Origin: Actinomycetes bacterium | Lineage (GTDB): Bacteria > Actinomycetota > Actinomycetes > Streptosporangiales > Streptosporangiaceae | Direction of reading: 5' to 3' | Assembly: GCA_021793235.1 (NCBI GenBank) | Contig: JAJYTD010000005.1 | Span: 1-64,000 of the forward strand | Length of the DNA: 64,000 nt | Shown here: piece by piece, positions 57,158 through 64,000 of the stretch | Layout of the letters: each line of letters begins with the position of its first letter | How positions within the stretch are numbered: the first letter of the stretch is position 1 | Made by a program: the position numbers and the translations under genes | Notes under the pieces: model-generated | Told to the model about the DNA's origin: nothing | The model's input: only the letters and a program-made list of their open reading frames with translations | Databases searched by the model: none

Positions 57158-59623
57158 TCACTCCTCCACTCGCGATGACGCCACGGCCGTCGGACCGCCG
57201 CGGGTCCGGGCGCTACCGTCCGGTGGCGCGGAGGCACCGATCACGGGCGCGGGGGCATAGGTTCCGTTCGCGTTGGCGGCCTTGGCCACACGAACGGCGG
57301 CGACCTTGAACAGCGGCTGCTTGGAGACGGGGTCCCAGTCGGTGAGGGTCAGTTCGTTGGCCGCACGCTCCGGTTCCTGTGGTGCCGCCGCCTCGCCTTT
57401 GTCCCAGTAGCCGTAGTGGAAGGGCACGAAGACGGTCCCCTGGCGGGTTCCGCAAACGCGCGCCCTGGCCTTCAGCGCTCCTCTCGGCGAGGTGATGCGC
57501 AGCACGTCGCCTTCTGCCACGCCCAGCGCCTGCGCGTCCAAGGGGTGCAGCTCCGCCCAGACCTCCGGGGCCGCGTCCTGCAGTTGCGGTGCCCGACCGG
57601 TCTTGGTCCGGGTGTGGAACTGGTAGACCGTCCGCCCGGTCGTCAACGTGAACGGATACCGCTCATTGGGGACCTCCGGTGAGGGCTGGTACTCCGCGGA
57701 GTGCAGGAAGGCCCGGCCCGCGGGGGCCTTGGCCCGGTAGTCCGCCTCGGTGTGGACCGCTCCGGTGACCATGTCGTGGCCGAAGGTCTCGCAGTAGTCG
57801 GGGTCGGTGTTGAAAACCCCGTCGGAATAGAGGCGCTCCAGGCCATCGGGGTGCCGGTCATTGCACGGCCACTGGATGCCGCTCCCGCCGCGCAGGCGCT
57901 CGTAGGTGATCCCCGTGTAGTCGCAGGGCCGTCCCCGCGTGCATTCCTTCCATGCCTCGAACGCCGATTCGGGGTCGTCCCAGGTGATCAGCGGTGCCCC
58001 GTCCTTGTTCCGGAAGTCCATACGCCGCGCGTAGTCGAGGAAGATGTCCAGGTCCGAGCGCGCCTCACCGGGTGGTTCCACGGCCTTATCGGAGATGTGC
58101 ACGGTGCGGTCGACACAGGTGAAGGTACCGAGCTTCTCGCCCCACGTCGCGGCGGGAAGGACCACGTCGGCCAGGCGCGCCGTCTCGGTTAGGAACAGGT
58201 CCTGGACGACGAGGAAGAGGCCCTCCTTGGCGAGGATGTCGCGGATGCGGGACAGCTCCGGCAGGGACACCGCCGGGTTGGTCGCCGAGACCCACAGGAG
58301 TTTGATCGACCCCTGCTCCGCGTAGCGAAAGATCTGCATGGCGTGGGTCGGGGCCGCCCAGTGCGGGATCTTCTGCCGGTCCACGTTCCACAACCGGGCG
58401 AGTTCTTCGATGTGGTCGGGGTTCTCCCAGTTCCGCAGGCCGGGCAGGTCTCCATCGGCCCCGGTCTCCCGGGTGTTCTGCGCCGTGGGCTGCCCGTTCA
58501 TCTGGTAGATGCCGGCCCCCGGACGTCCGATCATGCCGCGGATGAGGTGCAGGTTGTTCACCATGCACGCGGCCACCGTGGCCTGGTTCGACTGGTAGAA
58601 GCCCTGCAGGACCGTTGAGACGAGCCGCTGCGCGGTGCCCAGGATCCGCGCGGCCTCCTGGATGTCCTCCACCGAGACGTCGCAGATGTCGGCGACCAGC
58701 TCGGGCGGGTAGGCCTCGACCACAGAGCGCAATTCGTCGAATCCGAGGGTGTGGTCGCGCACGTAGTCGGCGTCGTACCAGCCGTTGACGATCAGCTCCC
58801 GCAGCAGGCCGTTCATCAGCGCCTGGTTGGTGCCCGGGCGCACCGCGAGGTGCACGTCGGCCTCATCGGCCACAGGTGTACGGCGCGGGTCGACCACGAC
58901 CATCTTCGGCGGCTCAGGGCCGCGGCGGCGGTCGAGCATGCGCATCCACAGCACCGTCTGGGTTTCGGCGACGTTGTGGCCGAACAGCGCCAGGGCATCG
59001 CAGTGATCGATGTCGATGTAGGATCCCGGCTGCCCGTCGGTGCCGAAGCTGGCCTTGAGGGACGCCGCCGCCGTGGCCGTGCACAGGCGGGTGTTGCCGT
59101 CCATGTGCGGGGTGCCGATCCCGGCTTTTCCGATGACGCCCAGCGTGTAGTACTCCTCCAGGAACAACTGGCCGGTGGTGTAGAAGCCGAAGTGCCCCCA
59201 TCCGCCCGGACCCTCGCCGAGCAGGTCCTGGGATCGGGACACGATCCGGTCCATCGCCGTGTCCCAGTCGGTTTCGACGAGTTCGCTGCCCTCGCGCACG
59301 AGAGGCCGGGTCAGCCGGTCGGGGCTGTTGACGGCCTGCCATCCGTAGAGGTCCTTGGGGTCGAGCCGCCCGTGGTTGATGCGGTCGACCGCCCGGCCGC
59401 GGACGCCGACGATCCGACCGTCCTTGACGCCGATGTCCATGGCGTCGCCGTTGGAGTGCAGGATGGAGGCGGACCGGAACCACGCGTCCACCTCCTCCTC
59501 GCCGATGGAGTCGTCCAGGAAGGCGTCCACGCGCACGGGCCACGGATCGCCCGGGCCGTAGGGGGTCCGCTCGCCCCATACATCCGCGATGCGGTCGGAA
59601 AGGTGTCGGGATGCAGCGCACAT
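57158..59623 (-). CDS. Molybdopterin oxidoreductase lacking the N-terminal [4Fe-4S] cysteines
   Basis: An 821-aa enzyme of the DMSO reductase superfamily. The Mo-bisPGD domains are clear: DWDTAMDRIVSRSQDLL, GFYTTGQLFLEEYYTLG, DGNTRLCTATAAASLKASFGTDG, HCDALALFGHNVAETQTVLWMRM, VDPRRTPVADEADVHLAVRPGTNQALMNGLL, and a C-terminal molydopterin-binding domain (FTLTTGRTVYQFHTRTKTGRAPQL, RITSPRGALKARARV). Where formate/nitrate enzymes have C-x2-C-x3-C, this protein reads RSASILHSNGDAMDIGVKDGRIVGVRGRAVDR, with no cysteine. Electron transfer therefore differs from the norm. Substrate unknown. The start has no strong RBS. Confidence 0.82.
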   Translation of the reverse strand: MCAASRHLSDRIADVWGERTPYGPGDPWPVRVDAFLDDSIGEEEVDAWFRSASILHSNGDAMDIGVKDGRIVGVRGRAVDRINHGRLDPKDLYGWQAVNSPDRLTRPLVREGSELVETDWDTAMDRIVSRSQDLLGEGPGGWGHFGFYTTGQLFLEEYYTLGVIGKAGIGTPHMDGNTRLCTATAAASLKASFGTDGQPGSYIDIDHCDALALFGHNVAETQTVLWMRMLDRRRGPEPPKMVVVDPRRTPVADEADVHLAVRPGTNQALMNGLLRELIVNGWYDADYVRDHTLGFDELRSVVEAYPPELVADICDVSVEDIQEAARILGTAQRLVSTVLQGFYQSNQATVAACMVNNLHLIRGMIGRPGAGIYQMNGQPTAQNTRETGADGDLPGLRNWENPDHIEELARLWNVDRQKIPHWAAPTHAMQIFRYAEQGSIKLLWVSATNPAVSLPELSRIRDILAKEGLFLVVQDLFLTETARLADVVLPAATWGEKLGTFTCVDRTVHISDKAVEPPGEARSDLDIFLDYARRMDFRNKDGAPLITWDDPESAFEAWKECTRGRPCDYTGITYERLRGGSGIQWPCNDRHPDGLERLYSDGVFNTDPDYCETFGHDMVTGAVHTEADYRAKAPAGRAFLHSAEYQPSPEVPNERYPFTLTTGRTVYQFHTRTKTGRAPQLQDAAPEVWAELHPLDAQALGVAEGDVLRITSPRGALKARARVCGTRQGTVFVPFHYGYWDKGEAAAPQEPERAANELTLTDWDPVSKQPLFKVAAVRVAKAANANGTYAPAPVIGASAPPDGSARTRGGPTAVASSRVEE

Positions 59624-59812
59624 GGCGCCGCCGCTGCCCGGATCGACCGAAGATATGCGTGGGGCGGGGCATCGCTCACCGCGGATCCCACCGGGAAGGA
59701 GGCGAAGGAGCCGCCCGGTCCGGAATCCGGTCCGGAGTCCGCCCGGGACCGTGGACGCTGTTGCCTGTGGAGCGGCCGTTGGGGCCGCCCCGATGCGAGA
59801 GGAGAGCGGTAC

Positions 59813-60535
59813 ATGCCGATCGAGAACGGGATCGAACGGGCGCTGGTCGTCATGGCCCACCCGGACGACGTCGACTTCGGCTGCGCGGGGACGGTCGCGC
59901 TGTGGACCGACGCCGGAGTCGACGTCACCTACCTTCTGGTCACCGACGGTGAAGCGGGAGGCGGCAATGGGGCGGTTCCGGCAGGCCCGGAGCTGGCCGA
60001 AGTTCGGCGTACCGAGCAGCGGGAGGCGGCCGCCGCCGTCGGCGTGCACGATGTCCGCTTCCTCGGCCGCCCGGACGGCCGCCTGGCAGCGGATATGGGA
60101 CTGCGCCGCGACATCGCGCGGGTCATCCGCCAGGTCCGCCCACAGCGCATGCTCATTCCCAGCCCGGAACGCGACTGGACGGCGATCGCCGCGAGCCACC
60201 CCGACCATCTGGCAACGGGCGAGGCCGCGATCAACGCGGTCTACCCCGATGCGCGCAATCCCTATGCCCACCCGGAGCTTCTCGCGGAGGAAGGCCTGGA
60301 GCCCTGGACCGTGCGGGAGGTGTGGCTGACACACGGGCGCTTTCCCGACCACTACTCCGATGTCACCGATGTGGTCGACCGCAAGCTGACCGCCCTTGCC
60401 GCGCACGCCAGCCAGATCGGCGATGTCGGTGAACTGGGCGCCATGGTGCGCGGCTGGCTGGCGGCCAACGCCGAAAAGGGCGGTCTTGCTCAGGGGCGAC
60501 TCGCCGAGGTGTTCCAGGTCGTCGACACGCGTTGA
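59813..60535 (+). CDS. PIG-L/MshB-family zinc deacetylase
   Basis: A 240-aa LmbE-like amidase. Zinc motif AHPDD (15-19, VVMAHPDDVDFGCAGTVALW), LLVTDGEAGGGNG, REAAAAVGVHDVRFLGRPDG and the second His motif SHPDHLATGEAA are all present. The C-terminal HASQIGDVGELG is typical of actinobacterial members acting on GlcNAc-linked substrates. Divergent from the oxidoreductase; AGGAGAG precedes the ATG. Confidence 0.85.
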   Translation: MPIENGIERALVVMAHPDDVDFGCAGTVALWTDAGVDVTYLLVTDGEAGGGNGAVPAGPELAEVRRTEQREAAAAVGVHDVRFLGRPDGRLAADMGLRRDIARVIRQVRPQRMLIPSPERDWTAIAASHPDHLATGEAAINAVYPDARNPYAHPELLAEEGLEPWTVREVWLTHGRFPDHYSDVTDVVDRKLTALAAHASQIGDVGELGAMVRGWLAANAEKGGLAQGRLAEVFQVVDTR

Positions 60536-60670
60536 GGCCTGCCGATCCGCGGACCAGCGTGTTCCCGCGCGATCATCGGTGGCGAGAAGCAGCGCCGTCC
60601 GATAATCGTGGGGTAGCGGGGAGGAGATCCCCGATACCGCCGATGACACCGACGACACCAGGAGGACCGC

Positions 60671-61207
60671 GTGGCCCAGCCGCCATCTCCCTACGATTTT
60701 CTGCCCGAGGTCGCGTCGTTCAGCGTGACCAGCAACGACGTGGCCGATGCCCAGACGCTTCCCCTAGCCCAGGTCAGCGGCATCATGGGCGCCGGCGGCG
60801 AGGATGTGTCGCCGCACCTCGCGTGGAGCGGTTTCCCTGAGGGCACCCGGGGATTCGCGGTCACCTGCTTCGATCCGGACGCGCCCACGGCCAGCGGGTT
60901 CTGGCACTGGGCCGTGTGCGACATCCCGGCGTCTGTGACCGAGCTGGCATCGGGTGCGGGTGACGAGAACGGATCCGGGCTGCCCTCCGGCGCGATCACG
61001 CTCCGCAACGACGCCGGGAGCAAGCGCTACATCGGCGCCGCACCGCCCCAGGGCCACGGCCCGCACCGGTACATGTTCGCGGTACACGCCCTGGACGTGG
61101 AGACCCTGGGAATCGACGACTCCGCAAGCCCGGCGTTCCTCGGCTTCAACCTGTTCTTCCACGCGATCGGCCGCGCGATCATCGCCCCGGTCTACGAGCA
61201 GAAGTGA
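60671..61207 (+). CDS. YbhB/YbcL-family PEBP-like protein
   Basis: A 178-aa phosphatidylethanolamine-binding-protein homologue of the bacterial YbhB type. Motifs are [57 protein letters not shown] (the D-P-D-A-P and H-W ligand pocket) and [18 protein letters not shown] start after GGAGGACC. Ligand unknown in bacteria. Confidence 0.88.
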   Translation: MAQPPSPYDFLPEVASFSVTSNDVADAQTLPLAQVSGIMGAGGEDVSPHLAWSGFPEGTRGFAVTCFDPDAPTASGFWHWAVCDIPASVTELASGAGDENGSGLPSGAITLRNDAGSKRYIGAAPPQGHGPHRYMFAVHALDVETLGIDDSASPAFLGFNLFFHAIGRAIIAPVYEQK

Positions 61208-61320
61208 GCGTGCGCGGTGGTGCCGTATCCGAGAGGGCGGCGCCACCGCTTTCCCCATCACCTTCGCATAGCATCTGTCCGAAAAACGCCGGTTCGAACA
61301 CGGGTGAGGTGTGAACGCGC

Positions 61321-61944
61321 ATGGGATCTGCTGGAGCCTCCATCACCACGGTCATCTTCGACTACGGAGAGGTCCTCTCCCTGCCTCCCTCCACCGAAGC
61401 TCGGGCCACCCTGGAGCGCCTCGCCGGCGTGCCCGCAACGGACTTCTGGTCCGTGTTCTGGGATGAGCGCCGCGAATACGACCGCGGCTGCACAGCGGCG
61501 CAGTACTGGGGCCGCGTAGCCAGGCGCCTCGGTGCAGACTGGGACCCCGCGCTGCGGCAATGGCTCTGGGCCACCGATGTGGGATCCTGGCTGGCCACCT
61601 CTGACGAGAGCGCACACCTCCTCGACCGGCTCGCCGCACGGGGCGTGCGATTGGCACTGCTCTCCAACGCACCGCACGACATCGCCGGCGCGCTGCGGCA
61701 CTCGCCGGCGCTGGCCTCCTTCGACTCCCTGTTCTTCAGCTGCGACCTGGGGATCTGCAAACCCGACCCCGCCGTCTACACCCATGTCCTCCGCGAACTC
61801 GGCGCCACGCCCGAGGAGACCGTGTTCGTCGACGACCGCGAAGAGAACGTCCTCGCCGCCGAACAGTTGGGGATCGATGCCCACCACTACTGCGGGCACA
61901 GCGAGCTGGAGGCCTTCCTGACTGACCGGATCGGCCCGGTCTGA
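61321..61944 (+). CDS. HAD-superfamily hydrolase
   Basis: A 207-aa HAD phosphatase-like protein. Motif I VIFDYGEVLS (nucleophile Asp14; the second Asp is replaced by Gly as in the YihX/epoxide-hydrolase-N subgroup). Motif II LALLSNAP, motif III Lys in DLGICKPDPAVYTHVL and motif IV VFVDDREENVLAAEQLG follow. The cap is helical. Substrate not predictable. Confidence 0.85.
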   Translation: MGSAGASITTVIFDYGEVLSLPPSTEARATLERLAGVPATDFWSVFWDERREYDRGCTAAQYWGRVARRLGADWDPALRQWLWATDVGSWLATSDESAHLLDRLAARGVRLALLSNAPHDIAGALRHSPALASFDSLFFSCDLGICKPDPAVYTHVLRELGATPEETVFVDDREENVLAAEQLGIDAHHYCGHSELEAFLTDRIGPV

Positions 61945-62144
61945 CCGGGTTTCAGCGGAGAGAGGTCCGGCGGGACACGCCTGAGACGCCTGACCGGTTG
62001 TCCTGGGAACCGGAATCGGCCATCATCACCTGCCTAATGGGTCACCCGGTCTAGGCTCAGAGGCAACGGATCGACATCGCTGCGTGACCGGTTCACTACG
62101 CAGTGCCGGGCCGGTCCGGTCGACTTCAAAGGAAAGGGCCATCG

Positions 62145-63185
62145 GTGTCTGCTGAACAGCCAACTGATCGACCGACCGTCGTGGTCACGACCGCGGGCTC
62201 GGCTCAGACCTCCGGAACGATCCTGCACCTGCAACGGCAGGGATACCGTGTCGTCGCGACCGACATCGACACCACCGCTCCCGGCCTCTACCTGGCCGAC
62301 CGCAGCTATCTGGTCCCTCCCGGCGACAGCGCCGGCTACCTTCCCCGGATCCGCGGAATCTGCCGGCGGGAGAACGCCATCGCGCTCATCCCGCTGGTCG
62401 ACGAGGAGCTGGTCCCCGTGAGCACGCTCACCGGAGACGGAGTGGTGGTGCTGCTGCCACGCCCCGAATTCGTCGCCGCCTGCCTGGACAAGCATCTCCT
62501 GATGCGGCGGCTCGCCGAGGTCGGCGTCCCCGTCCCCGCCACCGGTCTCGTCTCCGAGTGGAACGGCTCCTCCGCGGCGCCGCTGGTGGTCAAACCGCGG
62601 TCGGGCCGCGGCAGCCGCGGCGTGGCCCTCTCCGTGGCCCCCGAGGACCTGGGCGAGCTGATCGCCACCAGCCCTTATTCCGCCGACGAGTTGATCGTCC
62701 AAGAACAGATGGCGGGCACCGAGTTCACCGTGTCCGTTGTGGTCTGGCGCGACGGCGAGGTCCAGGCGGTCGTGCCCAAGGAGGTCATCCTCAAGCGCGG
62801 CGTCACCAAGTTCGCGGTCACCCGGCGCCAGGTGCGGGTGGCCGAGGTGTGCCGTACCATCCAGCGGGAGCTGCGGGCCGACGGCCCCTTCAACGTCCAG
62901 CTCGCCCTCGACTCCAAGGGCGAGCCCCGCGTCTTCGAGATCAATCCGCGTTTCTCCTCGACCGCGCCCCTGACGGCCGCCGCGGGCGTGGACGAGGTCA
63001 CCGGTCTGCTGCGGCAGGCGACGAGCGGCGGCCCCCGGATGTCCGACGAGTGGCGTGAGGGTGTGGTCATGGTCCGGCGCTGGGCCGACGAGTTCATGGA
63101 CGAGGCGCGCTTCACCGCGGTCGGCGTCACTCCCGACGCTCCCCTCAGCGACGAGGTTTCGCATACCGCCCAGGTGCTCCGATGA
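62145..63185 (+). CDS. ATP-grasp carboxylate-amine/thiol ligase-like enzyme
   Basis: A 346-aa ATP-grasp protein. The N-terminal pre-ATP domain is TVVVTTAGSAQTSGTILHLQRQGYRVVATDID. The ATP site has APLVVKPRSGRGSRGVALSV, ELIVQEQMAGTEFTVSVVV and the metal-binding FNVQLALDSKGEPRVFEINPRFSST. It resembles the CarB/PylC-like group. GTG start at 62145 with AAAGGAAAGG upstream. Overlaps the following gene by 4 bp. The reaction presumably joins two metabolites through an acyl phosphate; the substrates are unknown. Confidence 0.82.
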   Translation: MSAEQPTDRPTVVVTTAGSAQTSGTILHLQRQGYRVVATDIDTTAPGLYLADRSYLVPPGDSAGYLPRIRGICRRENAIALIPLVDEELVPVSTLTGDGVVVLLPRPEFVAACLDKHLLMRRLAEVGVPVPATGLVSEWNGSSAAPLVVKPRSGRGSRGVALSVAPEDLGELIATSPYSADELIVQEQMAGTEFTVSVVVWRDGEVQAVVPKEVILKRGVTKFAVTRRQVRVAEVCRTIQRELRADGPFNVQLALDSKGEPRVFEINPRFSSTAPLTAAAGVDEVTGLLRQATSGGPRMSDEWREGVVMVRRWADEFMDEARFTAVGVTPDAPLSDEVSHTAQVLR

Positions 63186-64000
63186 GCGGGCGCTCGCTCG
63201 ACCCACGGCCGGAGTCCCTCGTCGATGCGGCGGCGAAGGCGGTGCTGGAGGTGGGCGGGCTGCTGCGCGAGTGGCGCTGTGACACGTCCGCGACCAGCGG
63301 TGTGTGGGAGGGCGACCAGTTCAAGGCCCGCGCCGACGCGATGGCCCATGACGTGCTGAGCACCCGGCTGCGGGCGATCGACCCGGGACTCCCGGTGCTC
63401 AGTGAGGAGGATCCCGATTCCCTGGTCGATGAGCGGCCCGACCGGTACTGGCTGATCGATCCGATCGACGGCACCGCGAGCTATGCGCACGGCTTCGCGG
63501 GATACGTCACCCAGGCCGCGCTGATGGTCGGTGCGCGACCCGCGGCCGCAGCGGTCTACGCCCCCGAACCCGACGTGCTGTACACGGCCGTCCGCGGAAC
63601 CGGCGCGGCGAGCAACGGCCGCCGCCTCCCGACCACGGCGCCCGCCCCGCCGGGGAAGGGAGCCCTCATCGACAACACGCCCCGGCCGCACGGCATCGCC
63701 CGTGCCGCCTACGAACATTTCGGCTACACCGAGTACGTGGAGAGCGGGAGCCTCGCGCTGAAACTGTGCAGGATCGCCGACGGGTCGGCGCACCTTTTCA
63801 TCAAGGACGTACCGGTGCGGGACTGGGATGTCGCAGCCCCGGATCTGGTGCTGGAGGAGACCGGGGCCGCCCTGGCCCAGCCGGACGGGACCGCGTTCGG
63901 CTACTCAGGCGGGTTCGAGCACCCTGGTCTGGTCGCGGCCGCCGACCCGGCCACCCTGGCCTCGGTCGTCGCCTGGCACCGGTCGCGGCCGCACGGTGGG
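63182..64000 (+). CDS. Inositol monophosphatase-family phosphatase (3' end beyond window)
   Basis: The first 273 codons are visible and the frame is open to the window end. Motifs are the metal ligands PVLSEEDPDS (Glu-Glu-Asp, 75-77) and LIDPIDGTASYAHGF (Asp93, Asp96, Gly97-Thr98), and late WDVAAPDLVLEETG. This is the Li+-sensitive Mg2+ phosphatase fold (IMPase, CysQ, FBPase-like). ATGA overlap with the ATP-grasp gene implies a joint pathway, possibly phospho-sugar or nucleotide-linked. Confidence 0.85.
   Translation, partial: MSGRSLDPRPESLVDAAAKAVLEVGGLLREWRCDTSATSGVWEGDQFKARADAMAHDVLSTRLRAIDPGLPVLSEEDPDSLVDERPDRYWLIDPIDGTASYAHGFAGYVTQAALMVGARPAAAAVYAPEPDVLYTAVRGTGAASNGRRLPTTAPAPPGKGALIDNTPRPHGIARAAYEHFGYTEYVESGSLALKLCRIADGSAHLFIKDVPVRDWDVAAPDLVLEETGAALAQPDGTAFGYSGGFEHPGLVAAADPATLASVVAWHRSRPHGG

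Overview
The window is high-GC DNA with strong third-position GC bias, many GTG/TTG starts and tightly overlapping operons. It carries a conservon (CvnA-D type), actinobacterial L-rhamnose genes, FCD-type GntR and IclR regulators, and a Gly-Cys-Val tRNA cluster. Together these point to a filamentous actinomycete. Nocardiopsaceae is my best guess, made from gene style only. The window opens inside one gene and ends inside another.

Layout. 1-0.8 kb: the tail of an anti-sigma-like ATPase, a large two-segment inverted repeat and a small, possibly frameshifted gene. 0.9-7.9 kb: a minus-strand operon with a TRAP transporter (dctQMP), 3-dehydroshikimate dehydratase and quinate/shikimate dehydrogenase, divergent from a LacI regulator with a palindromic operator. 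8-10.5 kb: a methyltransferase, and a BNR propeller protein paired with a ThiS/MoaD-like protein. 10.5-14.6 kb: a conservon whose CvnA lacks a membrane sensor and whose last gene is a styrene/indole-type flavin monooxygenase. 15.1-26.7 kb: a LacI regulator and a complete L-rhamnose uptake and catabolism operon. 26.8-29.5 kb: an acetoacetate-decarboxylase-like protein, TetR and an acyl-CoA dehydrogenase. 29.6-34 kb: manA and a gluconate locus (gntP with a frameshift, gntR, gntK).

34-46.9 kb is the most distinctive region. A minus-strand operon encodes dimethylglycine oxidase, heterotetrameric-type sarcosine oxidase (SoxB, a fused SoxD-SoxA, SoxG) and IclR. Divergent from it is formyl-THF deformylase purU, which converges on a DmdA/GcvT-like THF-dependent demethylase. 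Divergent from that is a split methylene-THF reductase (zinc/iron-type C-terminal protein plus MetF-like subunit). The two divergent promoter regions share a 17-bp palindrome, GTTGC-N7-GCAAC. The set reads as one THF-linked N- or O-demethylation regulon that could take methylated amines to glycine plus methylene-THF and formate.

47-54.6 kb: a CPBP membrane protease, a two-component system, TetR with an MFS exporter, GntR and MoeA. 54.8-56.1 kb: three tRNAs, then a 178-bp mini-IS3-like element that truncates an alpha/beta hydrolase. 56.7-64 kb: a molybdopterin oxidoreductase lacking the usual N-terminal Fe-S cysteines, a PIG-L deacetylase, a PEBP protein, a HAD hydrolase, an ATP-grasp enzyme and an inositol-monophosphatase-like protein cut by the window end.

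A 70-71 bp repeat occurs three times in the first 15.2 kb. Each copy lies just 3' of a gene and in the same orientation relative to it. I found no CRISPR array, prophage or rRNA.
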